Assembly (NCBI GenBank): GCA_947258815.1 | Contig: CAMYJW010000030.1 | Location: 806,001-870,000, forward strand | Reading direction: 5' to 3' | DNA: 64,000 bases | DNA from: an uncultured Sphingomonadaceae bacterium | Lineage (GTDB): Bacteria > Pseudomonadota > Alphaproteobacteria > Sphingomonadales > Sphingomonadaceae | Shown: in pieces, positions 8,763 to 17,948 of the stretch | Layout: each line of letters begins with the position of its first letter | Numbering within the stretch: position 1 is the first letter of the stretch | Program-made: the position numbers and the translations under genes | The notes under the pieces: model-generated | Told to the model about the DNA's origin: nothing | What the model saw: only the letters and a program-made list of their open reading frames with translations | The model's database searches: none

Positions 8763-10588
8763 CTCACTTCCAGCCCATCAAGATTGGCTGCATTGCGCCA
8801 TTCGGCCAGCATCCCGTAAAATGCCACGCCGCCAGCGGGATGGACATTGGCGAAGAACCCGTGCGGGTTCTCGTTGGCCCCCTCACCGTTGAAATAGCTT
8901 GGCGTGCACTGTTCCCAGAACGCGCTTTGGCTGAACGAGAGCGGTTTGATCTCCGCCACATAATCATCCACCGCCTGCTGGGACGGTTCAACCGTTGTGC
9001 CGCCGCGCTTGCGCACTTCGCTTAACGTGTGGGCGACATGCTTTGCCTGTTCATCGAGGATGAACGAGAACGAATTGGCAGCCGCGTTCTGCCCGAAGTT
9101 CACCAGAATACAGTTAGGAAAACCGCGGGTGAACATGCCCTGGAAGGTTTTCATCCCGTCCTTCCAGTATTGCCTCAGCTCAATCCCGTCGCGGCCGACA
9201 ACATCATAACCTGCACGCCGGGTAAATTCGGTGCCAACTTCAAAGCCGGTGGCGAAGATCAGGCAATCGAGCGGATATTCGACACCATCCACAACCGCGC
9301 CGGTTTCGGTAATGCGCTGCACGCCTTTGCCCGCCGTATCGACAAGGCGCACATTGGGCCGATTGAATGCGGGCAGATATTCATCGCTGAACAAGGGCCG
9401 TTTGCAATAGCGCCGGTGCCATGGCTTGAGCGCTTCTGCCGTGGCCTTGTCAGTCACGGTCGCGTCAATGCGGGCGCGGATTTCGTTCATCTTCTTGTCG
9501 TCCAGCGTTTGCGAAATAAACGCGCCTTCTTCAGGCGTCAGTTCCCTGCCGATCACCGCGGCCACCCAGGATGCCGTCGGATCTGCAAACCTGCCCAGCT
9601 CGCTGAAACCGTCACTGACCAGATCTTCATCCTGCATGATACCGGACGAAACCTTATTGAAGTTGTCGCTGCGGCGATCCTGCCAGCCCGGCTCAAGGCT
9701 GCTCGCCCATTGCGGGTCGGTCGGCCGGTTGGCGCGCACGTCCACCGCTGCCGGTGTGCGCTGAAACACATTGAGCTGTTTCGCCCATTTCGCCAGTTCG
9801 GGTATCGCCTGAACGCCGGTTGCGCCGGTCCCGATAACGCCAACATTCTTGTCCTGAAGTCTGGTCAGATTGCCCAGATAATCTCCGCCAGTATAGTCAT
9901 AATCCCATCGGCTGGTGTGGAACGTGTGGCCCTTGAACGTGTCGATGCCGGGAATGCCGGGCAGCTTTGGCTTGGACAGCTGACCGTTTGCCATGACCAC
10001 ATATTGTGCGGTCATCGCATCGCCGCGATCGGTGCGGATTGTCCAGCGCGAGGCCGCATCGTCCCATTCCAGCCCGGTCACAACAGTCTGCAGGCAGGCG
10101 TTCTTATAAAGATCGAAGCGCCGTGCGATTTTCAGCAGGTTGGACTGAATTTCGGCACCGCGACTGTATTTTTCGGTCGGCATCGAATCCACTTCCTCGA
10201 TCATCGGGATGTAGATGTAAGATTCGGTATCGCAGCGCAGGCCCGGATAGCGATTCCAGTACCAGACCCCGCCCAGATCGCCGCCTTTTTCAATGATGCG
10301 GATATCGTCAAAGCCCGCCTGACGCAGCCGCGCGCCGATCAGCAGGCCGCCAATGCCGCCGCCGATGATCGCCACTTCGGTGTGATCGTTCAGCGGGTCG
10401 CGTTCCAGCGGCTCGGCGTAGGGATCGTCGATATAGTGCGAAAATTCCGCCTTTGTTTCAACATATTGCTGGTTCTTGTCCGGACGCAGACGGACATCGC
10501 GCTCATAGGCGTAACGCTTGCGCAATTCATCGGGATCGTAATCAATCTCGCCCACGATTTCCATGATTGCCGGATCAATATCAGCCAT
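8759..10588 (-). CDS. Baeyer-Villiger monooxygenase 1, cyclopentadecanone-type
   Basis: FAD- and NADPH-dependent type I BVMO, inserting oxygen next to a ketone to give an ester or lactone. The 609-residue product has GGGIGG (FAD Rossmann, about residue 76), the BVMO fingerprint F-x-G-x3-H-x3-W-D as FKGHTFHTSRWD (218-229), the second Rossmann GTGATG (253-258) and FQRTPA carrying the conserved Arg. An N-terminal extension of about 70 residues with RYAYERDVRLRP is typical, from memory, of the cyclopentadecanone/steroid-active group. The ATG at 10588 is preceded by GGAGAGG; the open frame runs further upstream without family residues. It follows the esterase by 47 bp. A paralogue lies at 26039. 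Confidence 0.92.
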   Translation of the reverse strand: MADIDPAIMEIVGEIDYDPDELRKRYAYERDVRLRPDKNQQYVETKAEFSHYIDDPYAEPLERDPLNDHTEVAIIGGGIGGLLIGARLRQAGFDDIRIIEKGGDLGGVWYWNRYPGLRCDTESYIYIPMIEEVDSMPTEKYSRGAEIQSNLLKIARRFDLYKNACLQTVVTGLEWDDAASRWTIRTDRGDAMTAQYVVMANGQLSKPKLPGIPGIDTFKGHTFHTSRWDYDYTGGDYLGNLTRLQDKNVGVIGTGATGVQAIPELAKWAKQLNVFQRTPAAVDVRANRPTDPQWASSLEPGWQDRRSDNFNKVSSGIMQDEDLVSDGFSELGRFADPTASWVAAVIGRELTPEEGAFISQTLDDKKMNEIRARIDATVTDKATAEALKPWHRRYCKRPLFSDEYLPAFNRPNVRLVDTAGKGVQRITETGAVVDGVEYPLDCLIFATGFEVGTEFTRRAGYDVVGRDGIELRQYWKDGMKTFQGMFTRGFPNCILVNFGQNAAANSFSFILDEQAKHVAHTLSEVRKRGGTTVEPSQQAVDDYVAEIKPLSFSQSAFWEQCTPSYFNGEGANENPHGFFANVHPAGGVAFYGMLAEWRNAANLDGLEVR

Positions 10589-10635
10589 TGGGCCTCTCCA
10601 AAATTGTGCCTTAACCGGGATGCCTGGATGCAGGC

Positions 10636-11664
10636 CTATTCGTTTGCGAACCTTGCGATATCGCTGGCGGCATCGCGGCTGATATCCGGGCAGATGACCG
10701 GGAAAATTTCCGTCGCGTGGACCGATCCCATCACTTGCCTGCACCGCGCCAGCACACCATTGCGCAGCAATAGCCGATAAAAATTGATGCCCTCGTCGCG
10801 CGCGGGATCGCATTCGTTTACCGAGATCACTGTTTCGGGCAGCCCGCGCACATCATCGGCCGTGGCGAATATCGGCCAGGCAAGCGGGTTCTTCGCCTCA
10901 TAGGCATCGATGCCATAGCCCATCGCAAAACGATTGTGATGCAGACCCAGAAAGATGCCTTCGTTCTCGATGGATGACGGGCAATCCGGCACCGGCCAGA
11001 TGCCGGCGATAAACGGGCACAGCGCGTAAATGCCTTTGAGAAGGCCAATATCGCCTTCGGCCAGCAGCTTCATCGCGGTGGCAAGCGAGAGGTTTGCGCC
11101 GCCGCTGTCTCCCGCGACAATTATCCGGCCCGGATCGATCTTCAGCCGCGCGGCATTGGCGCTGACCCATTTCAGACCGGACACGCAATCGTTCAGCCCT
11201 GCGGGAAACGGTTCCACCTCCGGCACGGACGACGGCAGGATCGCATTGCGAAAATCGACCATGGCAACGGCAACCCCGCGCGCCGCGATCATCCGGCCCC
11301 ATGCCTGATAATTGGTATCGTAACACGATTGCGTCAGCATCCCGCCGCCATGAATGTAATAGACGCAAGGCAATACATCTTCGCCTTCAGGGCGGATGAA
11401 ATGGATGTTGATGGTGTTGCCGTCAGGGTCCGATGTCAGTTCTTCGATGCAAAATGTCAGCCCCGCCGAAGGGGCGACCTCTTCATTTCCCATCGAATTG
11501 AGGAATTCCTGCAACTGCGCGGTTGCGGCAATCGCTTCGGGTGTGCCGGCCTCGGCAAGCAATTGTTCGCGGCTTTCGGCATTGGGCAGCGCGGGCAGCT
11601 CAAACGCGCCGAACATGGCCTTGATACGGGGGTCGATCCGGGGATCATCGGAAAGCTTGCTCAA
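10636..11664 (-). CDS. Alpha/beta hydrolase, hormone-sensitive-lipase-type esterase
   Basis: A 342-residue HSL-family (family IV) esterase. HGGG forms the oxyanion hole, GDSGG the nucleophile elbow (Ser), NECDPARDEG supplies the acid and GSVHATE the His, so the catalytic triad is complete. No signal peptide is seen, so it is probably cytoplasmic. The gene sits directly upstream of BVMO1 on the same strand. Esterase-BVMO pairs commonly hydrolyse the ester or lactone made by the BVMO, and that is the inferred role here. The 150 bp between it and the TonB receptor contain a strong hairpin. Confidence 0.9.
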   Translation of the reverse strand: MSKLSDDPRIDPRIKAMFGAFELPALPNAESREQLLAEAGTPEAIAATAQLQEFLNSMGNEEVAPSAGLTFCIEELTSDPDGNTINIHFIRPEGEDVLPCVYYIHGGGMLTQSCYDTNYQAWGRMIAARGVAVAMVDFRNAILPSSVPEVEPFPAGLNDCVSGLKWVSANAARLKIDPGRIIVAGDSGGANLSLATAMKLLAEGDIGLLKGIYALCPFIAGIWPVPDCPSSIENEGIFLGLHHNRFAMGYGIDAYEAKNPLAWPIFATADDVRGLPETVISVNECDPARDEGINFYRLLLRNGVLARCRQVMGSVHATEIFPVICPDISRDAASDIARFANE

Positions 11665-11726
11665 GTCATTCTCCCATCACGTTCAGGAGCTATGCCCCGC
11701 CTCATCGGATTGCCACATGATATGAC

Positions 11727-11760
11727 GCGGGTGAGACTGCAAATTTGCAGCCTCACCCGC
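11727..11760. repeat. Long inverted repeat between TonB receptor and esterase
   Basis: Arms GCGGGTGAG and CTCACCCGC enclose CTGCAAATTTGCAG, itself palindromic, with one mismatch; total 34 bp. It lies about 55 bp past the receptor stop and 62 bp before the esterase start. No U-run follows on the - strand, so a processing or stabilising hairpin, or an operator, is as likely as a terminator. Confidence 0.65.
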
Positions 11761-11814
11761 CATGCCACGATCAGCGAATGCCGCCCCCTTTGGCAACGCC
11801 GATCGTGCGGTCCA

Positions 11815-14202
11815 TCAGAAGCCGTATTTCAGTCTCAAACCGGCATAGCGCGCAAAATCGCGGGCCGGACGGCCATAAGAACGTCCGATGAAGAAGTCCG
11901 CTTCCTCGCGCTTGCTGTAGTAAAACTTGTCAGTGATGTTGTTAACGAACACGGTTGCACTGAACCGGTCGTCGTCTTCCTTCAGCGTGATCGCCGCGTT
12001 CAGAATGCCACGCTTGGGTTCAACGGTAAGCGGATCGTTATTCAGCTGATACTGGATCGAACTTTGCCAGTTGAACGCAACATGGGCAGACAAAAGCAGT
12101 GGCCCGGTCAGATCATAGTCATAGTCCAGTGAAGAATTGATCTTCCACTTGGGGGTGCTGACCGCCCTCTGTCCGGTCAGCGATTTTGTGTTATCCGCTT
12201 CGCAGCCCGGCGTCACACCGGGAACTTCGGTCGGGTTGCAGGTGAACCGTCCGCCCTTGTATTTCGCGTCCGTATAAACCCCGCCAACGTTCAGTTTGAG
12301 GCCGGACGTAGGCCGCGCAGTGACGTTGAACTCCACGCCTTTCGAACGAAGATTGCCCGCGTTGACCAGCTGGGTGAAGATGGTTCCGGGCAGAAGCGAC
12401 GTCTGCTGAATATCCTTCACAAGCTGGGTGTAGATCGCAAGATCGATCGAGAAAACGCCAAAGCGTTGCTTCATGCCCAGTTCCCAGGCGGTTGCGATTT
12501 CCGGGCTGACCAGCGGCGCGATCCCGTTTGAAGCATTGCTGATGTCCGCAGCGGCACCTTTGTAGCCACGGTTGTATGACACATAGAAGTTCTGCCCGTT
12601 CGTGGGCTTCCACTGGAGGCCCGCGCGACCCGAAACGCTGCGATCGACGCGTCCTTTATCATATTCAAGCACGCCGATCGGAGCGGCTGTGTTCACCAGT
12701 GTGACGGGATCGAACGATCCTTCCACGGGATTGAAGAAGTCTTCGCGCTGGTAATCCACGTCAAGCGTTTCAATCGTATAGCGCAGCCCGCCAAACACGT
12801 TGACAGTTGGCGTAACTTCATAAGTTACATCGCCGAAAACCGCGGCTGTTTCATTCTTCAAACGTGCGCTGCTGATCGCGTTCGAGTAAAACTGCGTCTC
12901 CGGCGGAATGCCCGGAATGCCGGCATAGCTTGCAGCAAGTATCAGCGGCAGATTGGATGAGCGCCGTTCGCGCATGGTCTGGAGATAAACCCCGCCAACC
13001 GCCGTTACCCGGTCTGCATTGATATTAAGCCGGAATTCCTGCGAGCCATAGCGCAGTCTGTCCTTGATGTGGCCGTCCGCAAAGTTGATCCACATCAGCG
13101 GATAGCCCAGCGGGTTGGGCGTGAACCCCTGCCCTTCGACAACTCCGATCGGCGTTACGTCGGCATCGGTTCCGGCGTGTTCGCGCGAATGGCGAAAGCC
13201 GGTGACTGAAACCAGGCTGACCGTATCGCTGATATCCCAGTTCAGTTCCGCCGTGACGTTCCAGTTGGTGAGCCAGTCATAGGAATGTCCGTCGATGTTG
13301 ACCGTGTCAGACCCTTCGAAGAAAATCGGCCCGGTTGTCTGCTGCTGCAGATCGCCAAGCGGGCCGGTGATCGGCGTGATCGGCAGGATCACCGAATAAC
13401 TGGTCCGGGTCTTGTTGTAGGCACCGGTCAGCAGCAAAGTAGCCTCGTCCGAAAGATCCGCCTTCAGACGCGCGCTGACCCCCGTTGCCCGCGCGCCGGC
13501 GGCATCGGGGCCAGAGCCGATATTCTTGATAAGCGGGGCCTGATCGCGATGAAATGCGTTGATCCGCGCGGCCAGCCCATCGCCCAGCGGAAGATTGAGC
13601 ACACCGCGCAGAGAAAACTCTTCGTCGGTCGTCGCAACGCCTTCGATCATCCCTTCAAATTCGTCGGTCGGCTGTTTGGTCAGCACGTTGATCACGCCGC
13701 CGGTGGCGTTCTTGCCGAACAGTGTCCCTTGCGGGCCGTTCAGCACCTCGATCCGTTCAATATCAGCGAAATCGAAGAGAAATTCGCTGCTGCGCGTCAG
13801 CGGGACACCATCAACCACCAGCGCAACGCTGGGCTGCACCCCGCCTTCGAACGCCACCGACGAAACACCGCGAATAACCAGCTGCGTTGCCGAACTGTTA
13901 AAGCCGCCGGTGAAGGAAATGGTTGGCGAAACGCTTTCCAGCAGGCGACTGTCCAGCACCACGGCGGTTGAAAGCGTTTCAGCCGAAACCGCCTGAACGG
14001 ATACCGGCACTTCGCTCAGGCGCTCGGCACGGCGCTGCGCGGTGACGACGATATCATAGTTATCCGAGGCCTGCGCCTGCGCGTCATCCGATTGCGCCAT
14101 CGCCGCTACCGGCGTCAGCAATGTTGCCACAGCGAACGCAAGACCCGATGCATTTGACGACAAAACCCTTAGCCGGTCCGATTTCCTCTGGCAGCTATGC
14201 AT
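11815..14202 (-). CDS. TonB-dependent outer-membrane receptor
   Basis: A 795-residue beta-barrel transporter for active uptake across the outer membrane. A signal peptide is visible (LAFAVATLLTPVAAMA, cleavage before QSDD). Next come a TonB-box-like segment (DIVVTAQRR) and a plug domain (SVQAVSAETL; VLNGPQGTLFGKNATGGVIN). The barrel ends in an aromatic-rich C-terminus (LRLKYGF). It is of the sphingomonad type often placed beside catabolic genes, so it probably imports the hydrophobic substrate of this region. The ATG at 14202 is preceded by GGAGG at 5 nt. It is divergent from the acyl-CoA synthetase across an AT-rich 400-bp gap. Confidence 0.93.
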   Translation of the reverse strand: MHSCQRKSDRLRVLSSNASGLAFAVATLLTPVAAMAQSDDAQAQASDNYDIVVTAQRRAERLSEVPVSVQAVSAETLSTAVVLDSRLLESVSPTISFTGGFNSSATQLVIRGVSSVAFEGGVQPSVALVVDGVPLTRSSEFLFDFADIERIEVLNGPQGTLFGKNATGGVINVLTKQPTDEFEGMIEGVATTDEEFSLRGVLNLPLGDGLAARINAFHRDQAPLIKNIGSGPDAAGARATGVSARLKADLSDEATLLLTGAYNKTRTSYSVILPITPITGPLGDLQQQTTGPIFFEGSDTVNIDGHSYDWLTNWNVTAELNWDISDTVSLVSVTGFRHSREHAGTDADVTPIGVVEGQGFTPNPLGYPLMWINFADGHIKDRLRYGSQEFRLNINADRVTAVGGVYLQTMRERRSSNLPLILAASYAGIPGIPPETQFYSNAISSARLKNETAAVFGDVTYEVTPTVNVFGGLRYTIETLDVDYQREDFFNPVEGSFDPVTLVNTAAPIGVLEYDKGRVDRSVSGRAGLQWKPTNGQNFYVSYNRGYKGAAADISNASNGIAPLVSPEIATAWELGMKQRFGVFSIDLAIYTQLVKDIQQTSLLPGTIFTQLVNAGNLRSKGVEFNVTARPTSGLKLNVGGVYTDAKYKGGRFTCNPTEVPGVTPGCEADNTKSLTGQRAVSTPKWKINSSLDYDYDLTGPLLLSAHVAFNWQSSIQYQLNNDPLTVEPKRGILNAAITLKEDDDRFSATVFVNNITDKFYYSKREEADFFIGRSYGRPARDFARYAGLRLKYGF

Positions 14203-14603
14203 TTCAACCTCCCTTTGAACTTTATAAATAAAATAATGGCATTATTAATTGATATTAAATGCACCCGGCTATCTTTTAAATAGACATAAATTAATTCATT
14301 ATATTAATGCGCATAATGATAATAATTTAATTGATTACGCAATATCTATATTTAATATTACAGCCAGACACACACCCACGAATACAAAACCTATCACCGC
14401 TCAAATCCACCTTCTGCGACGCCCTCAGCATCGCAGGTGCAGTTTGCGCTCGACCCTGCATGGCCATCATGCTACGACGAGTTAGAACATTATTGTAGAA
14501 CAATCAACCGGAAATGCGAAACCGGAAACAGGCTATGCATCGGCCGCGTGCTCTTGCATCAGGGCCTGGCAAGGTCGACGCACCGGATGGTGGAGAGAGA
14601 ACA
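14203..14603. promoter_or_regulatory. AT-rich divergent promoter region, TonB receptor / acyl-CoA synthetase
   Basis: About 400 bp without a gene. Positions 14222-14370 are strikingly AT-rich compared with the surrounding DNA and contain many TTAATT/TAATAT-like segments, suitable for promoters in both directions. One copy of the 26-bp tandem element lies at 14479-14504. No RNA gene or coding frame is convincing. Confidence 0.6.
14479..14504 (-). promoter_or_regulatory. 26-bp tandem GntR/FCD-like operator, copy A
   Basis: Read on the - strand: ATTGTTCTACAAT (perfect 5-3-5 palindrome), one base, then ATGTTCTAACTC. It lies 100 bp upstream of the acyl-CoA synthetase start and 277 bp upstream of the TonB receptor start. 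The unit fits the FadR-subfamily pattern TNGTNNNACNA. Confidence 0.6.
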
Positions 14604-16256
14604 ATGGCGCTACGTTTCGCGCAGCCTACCAACGAAGCATATGCCTATCCGCTGACTGTCGGACATATGCTTGATGCCGCGCTGGCAACGGCTGGCGATC
14701 AGGAAATCGTCTATCGCGACAATATCCGATACACGTATCGCGATCTGCGACACAGGATCGGCAAACTGGCCTCGATGCTTGCCGGACAGGGGGCGCAGGA
14801 AGGCATGACCATCGCCATGCTCGATTGGGACAGCCACCGCTATCTTGAAGCCTATTTCGCGATCCCGATGATGGGCGCTGTGCTGCAAACCGTAAACGTG
14901 CGCCTGTCGCCGCAGCAAATAGCCTACACCTTGCAGCATGCCCAGGCCGAGATTTTGCTGGTCCATGCCGATTTCCTGCCGCTGGTCGAAGAACTGCTGC
15001 CGGATCTGCCCGATGTGAAGGCAGTCATCGCGATGATGGATTTCAGCGGCGATCCGCCACCATCGTTCACCGTTGGCGAATACGAAGATCTCTGCGCCGC
15101 AGCCGCGCCGGATTATCCGTTTGCCGACTTTGACGAAAACGCGGTTGCGACAACCTTTCATACCAGCGGCACCACCGGCAATCCAAAGGCAGTGCTGTTC
15201 ACCCACAGGCAGCTTGTGCTCCATGCGCTTTCGAACAAGGCGCCGTTCGGCGTCACCCGCGCGCGCGGTTTTGGCATTGATGACGTGTATATGCCGATCA
15301 CGCCGATGTTTCATGTCCACGCCTGGGGCATGCCCTATATCGCCACGATGCTGGGCGTGAAGCAGGTCTATCCCGGTCGTTACGATCCAGCCGCGCTGCT
15401 TGATCTGCGCGCACGCGAGGGAGTGACGTTCTCCCACTGCGTGCCAACCATCCTGCAGATGCTGCTTGGCGAAGCGGAAAAGCGCGGCGAGCGGCTGAAT
15501 GGCTGGATGATGATGGTGGGCGGATCGGCGCTTTCTACAACGCTTTTCGATCAGGCGCGCGCGCAGGGCATGTATGTTATCGCCGGATATGGCATGTCTG
15601 AAACATCGCCGCGCATCAGCCTGACCCGCCCCCGGCGGGACTGGGACGGCAATGAAAATACGCTTGCCGATGCGCTGACAACCGTGGGCGTGCCGGTGCC
15701 GCTGGTTGCCGCGCGGGTGGTTGACGAGCAGATGCGCGATGTCCCCGCAGACGGGGTGAGCACCGGCGAACTTGTGGTTCGCGCACCATGGCTGACCCCC
15801 TGCTACGTGGGCGACGAGCCGGGATCGCAGGCGCTCTGGCGCGGCGGCTGGCTGCACACGCAAGATATCGTTTCGCACGACGGCGAAGGGTTTATGGCCG
15901 TGCGTGACCGCCTGAAAGATGTGATCAAATCGGGCGGAGAGTGGATCAGTTCGGTCGCGCTGGAAAACCTTATCGTCGCCCTGCCCAACGTTGCCGAAGT
16001 GTCTGTGATCGGCGCGCCGGATGAGAAATGGGGCGAACGTCCGGTGGCGATCATTGCGCCCCTGCCCGGCAAAACTGTGGCGCTTGCGGATGTCCGCACA
16101 GTGATCGACGACGCCGTCTCGCGCGGAGAGCTTAGCGGTTATGCGCGGATCGACAGGATCGAGACGGTCGACAGCCTGCCCAAGACCAGCGTTGGCAAGA
16201 TCGACAAGAAGCTGCTGCGCGAACGGCTGACGCTGCCGTCCAAGGCCGCGCAATAA
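14604..16256 (+). CDS. Acyl-CoA synthetase (AMP-forming, fatty-acid-CoA-ligase-like)
   Basis: Activates a carboxylic acid to its CoA thioester with ATP. The 550-residue product is an ANL-superfamily enzyme: P-loop-like THTSGTTGNPKAV region seen as HTSGTTGNPKAV, then GYGMSETSP, VRDRLKDVIKSGGEWISS (hinge) and SLPKTSVGKIDKKLLRE with the C-terminal catalytic Lys. It resembles medium/long-chain ligases rather than acetyl-CoA synthetase. I start at 14604 because GGAGAGAG precedes it at 4 nt; the open frame upstream has no family similarity. A 26-bp operator copy lies 100 bp upstream. It probably activates the hydroxy acid from BVMO/esterase action (inference). Confidence 0.9.
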   Translation: MALRFAQPTNEAYAYPLTVGHMLDAALATAGDQEIVYRDNIRYTYRDLRHRIGKLASMLAGQGAQEGMTIAMLDWDSHRYLEAYFAIPMMGAVLQTVNVRLSPQQIAYTLQHAQAEILLVHADFLPLVEELLPDLPDVKAVIAMMDFSGDPPPSFTVGEYEDLCAAAAPDYPFADFDENAVATTFHTSGTTGNPKAVLFTHRQLVLHALSNKAPFGVTRARGFGIDDVYMPITPMFHVHAWGMPYIATMLGVKQVYPGRYDPAALLDLRAREGVTFSHCVPTILQMLLGEAEKRGERLNGWMMMVGGSALSTTLFDQARAQGMYVIAGYGMSETSPRISLTRPRRDWDGNENTLADALTTVGVPVPLVAARVVDEQMRDVPADGVSTGELVVRAPWLTPCYVGDEPGSQALWRGGWLHTQDIVSHDGEGFMAVRDRLKDVIKSGGEWISSVALENLIVALPNVAEVSVIGAPDEKWGERPVAIIAPLPGKTVALADVRTVIDDAVSRGELSGYARIDRIETVDSLPKTSVGKIDKKLLRERLTLPSKAAQ

Positions 16257-16306
16257 CGCGCCGATAGCACAAAGCGCTTCAGGATAAAGCGCAACAGGAG
16301 AGCAAA

Positions 16307-16810
16307 ATGCCCCACACATTTGAAGGTGACTGGAAGATAGATCTGGCACAGTCCAGAGTGCTCGATCCCGATACCGGAACGCTGGTTCCCGATCAGATCG
16401 GTCAGGAACTGATAACGATCCGCATCGATGGCGATGTCCAGACCTATGAAGTTCTGCTTGGAGACGCGCCGACCATCCGCATGGGCTATACCAGCCGCTA
16501 TGACAGCACCGAATGGACGCCCTACAGCGTGCGCGATATCATTGGCGCGGCCAACAAACAAGACATGGATGAGTTCATGCAGCGCACCCGCCAGCGCAAG
16601 GCCGAACTCAACGTGGGTGACATTTATGGCATGGTGCGCACCGTCTATGTTGATGAACGCACGCACTACCGGATCAGCAAGGATGCGCAAACCGGACAGT
16701 CCGAATACGTGATGATCCGCCACCTTGATGAGGACGGCCAGTCTTACAAGGCAACGGTTGTGCGCAACACCGGCGAAACGGCAATCGTCCGACGGTTTAT
16801 CCGGCGCTAA
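16307..16810 (+). CDS. Conserved hypothetical protein, possibly lipocalin-like
   Basis: A 167-residue protein with no family I can name with confidence. It begins FEGDWKIDLAQSRVLDPDTG and is rich in alternating beta-type segments (ELITIRIDGDVQTYEVLL, YVMIRHLDEDGQSYKATVV), suggesting a small beta-barrel; the N-terminal GDW could be a lipocalin-like signature. No signal peptide or membrane segment. An AGGAGAG site precedes the ATG. It lies 50 bp after the acyl-CoA synthetase on the same strand, so is probably co-transcribed and connected with the same substrate. Confidence 0.65.
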   Translation: MPHTFEGDWKIDLAQSRVLDPDTGTLVPDQIGQELITIRIDGDVQTYEVLLGDAPTIRMGYTSRYDSTEWTPYSVRDIIGAANKQDMDEFMQRTRQRKAELNVGDIYGMVRTVYVDERTHYRISKDAQTGQSEYVMIRHLDEDGQSYKATVVRNTGETAIVRRFIRR

Positions 16811-16872
16811 GCCCAAAGGGGACACCGCAACGGTTCACCGGCGCGGCCCCTTCATTACAACGGAGAGCGCAA

Positions 16873-17787
16873 TTGACGCAGCTACACTATCTGACCGACA
16901 AACTGAGGTTTCCCGAAGGGCCGATCGCAATGGCAGACGGTTCCGTCATCGTTGTCGAGATCGAACGCGGTACGTTGTCGCGTGTCAGCCGCGATGGCGA
17001 GATCGGCGTTATCGCATCACCGGGCGGCGGGCCGAACGGCGCCGCGATCGGCCCGGATGGCTGCTGTTACGTGTGCAACAACGGCGGATTCAACTGGAAC
17101 GAAAGCCAAGACGGACTGCGCCCCACCGGCAAGGCTGACGACCATTCGGGCGGCCGCATCGAGAAAATCGATCTCCAGACCGGTGAAGTCACCCGCCTTT
17201 ATGACAGGGCGCAAAACGGGCCTTTGAGCGCACCCAACGATATCGTGTTCGATCGCACTGGCGGCTTCTGGTTCACCGATACGGGCGCTGGCGGCCACCG
17301 CGCGATTGACCGGGGCGGGATATATTATGGCCGCCCCGATGGATCGGCGATCACCGAAGCGCTGTTCCCGATGCTGCAACCCAACGGTATTGGCCTTTCC
17401 CCCGATGAAACAGAGCTTTACGTTGCCGAAACGGTCACCGGGCGGCTTTGGGCTTTCGATATTGAGAGCCCCGGAAAGATCATCCGCAAACCCTGGCCTT
17501 CGCCCAATGGCGGCAGACTGGTGGCGAGCCTGCCCGGCTATCGCCTGTTCGATTCATTGGCGATTGACGCGGATGGAAACATCGTTGTCGCGACAATTTA
17601 CGAAGGCGGGATAACCGTCATCTCGCCCGCCGGAGAAATTCTGGAAGATATCCCCCTGCCCGATCGGTTTGTGACCAACATCTGCTTTGGCGGGCCGGAC
17701 AATCAAACTGCATATATCACCCTGTCACAATCGGGACGGCTGGCTTCGATGCGCTGGTCGGTAGCCGGTCTGCGGCTCAATTTCTGA
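16873..17787 (+). CDS. SMP-30/gluconolactonase/LRE family protein
   Basis: A 304-residue six-bladed beta-propeller of the SMP-30/gluconolactonase family, Ca2+-dependent lactone hydrolases. Motifs: LRFPEGP with the metal-ligand Glu near residue 15, PNDIVFDRTGGFWFTDTG, PNGIGLSPDETELYVAET and DSLAIDADGNIVVA. The start is TTG at 16873, preceded by CGGAGAG; the next ATG would remove the conserved RFPEGP. Given two BVMOs nearby, opening of a BVMO-made lactone is a plausible role (inference). The preceding 62 bp can form an AAGGGG/CCCCTT stem. Confidence 0.85.
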   Translation: MTQLHYLTDKLRFPEGPIAMADGSVIVVEIERGTLSRVSRDGEIGVIASPGGGPNGAAIGPDGCCYVCNNGGFNWNESQDGLRPTGKADDHSGGRIEKIDLQTGEVTRLYDRAQNGPLSAPNDIVFDRTGGFWFTDTGAGGHRAIDRGGIYYGRPDGSAITEALFPMLQPNGIGLSPDETELYVAETVTGRLWAFDIESPGKIIRKPWPSPNGGRLVASLPGYRLFDSLAIDADGNIVVATIYEGGITVISPAGEILEDIPLPDRFVTNICFGGPDNQTAYITLSQSGRLASMRWSVAGLRLNF

Positions 17788-17824
17788 TTGCCCGCTGATC
17801 AGGCAAAGTGCCCGCTACTGTTGT

Positions 17825-17850
17825 ATTGTTCTACGATTATGTTCTATAAT
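17825..17850 (+). promoter_or_regulatory. 26-bp tandem GntR/FCD-like operator, copy B, overlapping a -10 box
   Basis: ATTGTTCTACGAT, one base, then ATGTTCTATAAT. The last six bases are a perfect TATAAT, 18 bp after a TTGTAT (17821-17826), so the element overlaps a sigma70-type promoter and a bound repressor would block it. It lies about 100 bp upstream of the SDR at 17949. Confidence 0.6.
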
Positions 17851-17948
17851 ATTACAACGCTTGCGCGTATGGCACAGCCGCATCCGCACCCGTGCTGTTC
17901 AGGCACAGTGGCATCGCGGCGAAACCGCAAGTGCGCACAGATTCGGGG

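Noticed and set aside
9029..10780. A 583-codon open frame antisense to BVMO1
   Set aside because: It mirrors the BVMO gene, has no recognisable motif, and arises from the high-GC third-position bias.
14610..16349. A 579-codon open frame antisense to the acyl-CoA synthetase
   Set aside because: His/Arg-rich composition typical of a shadow frame; the + strand gene has full ANL motifs.
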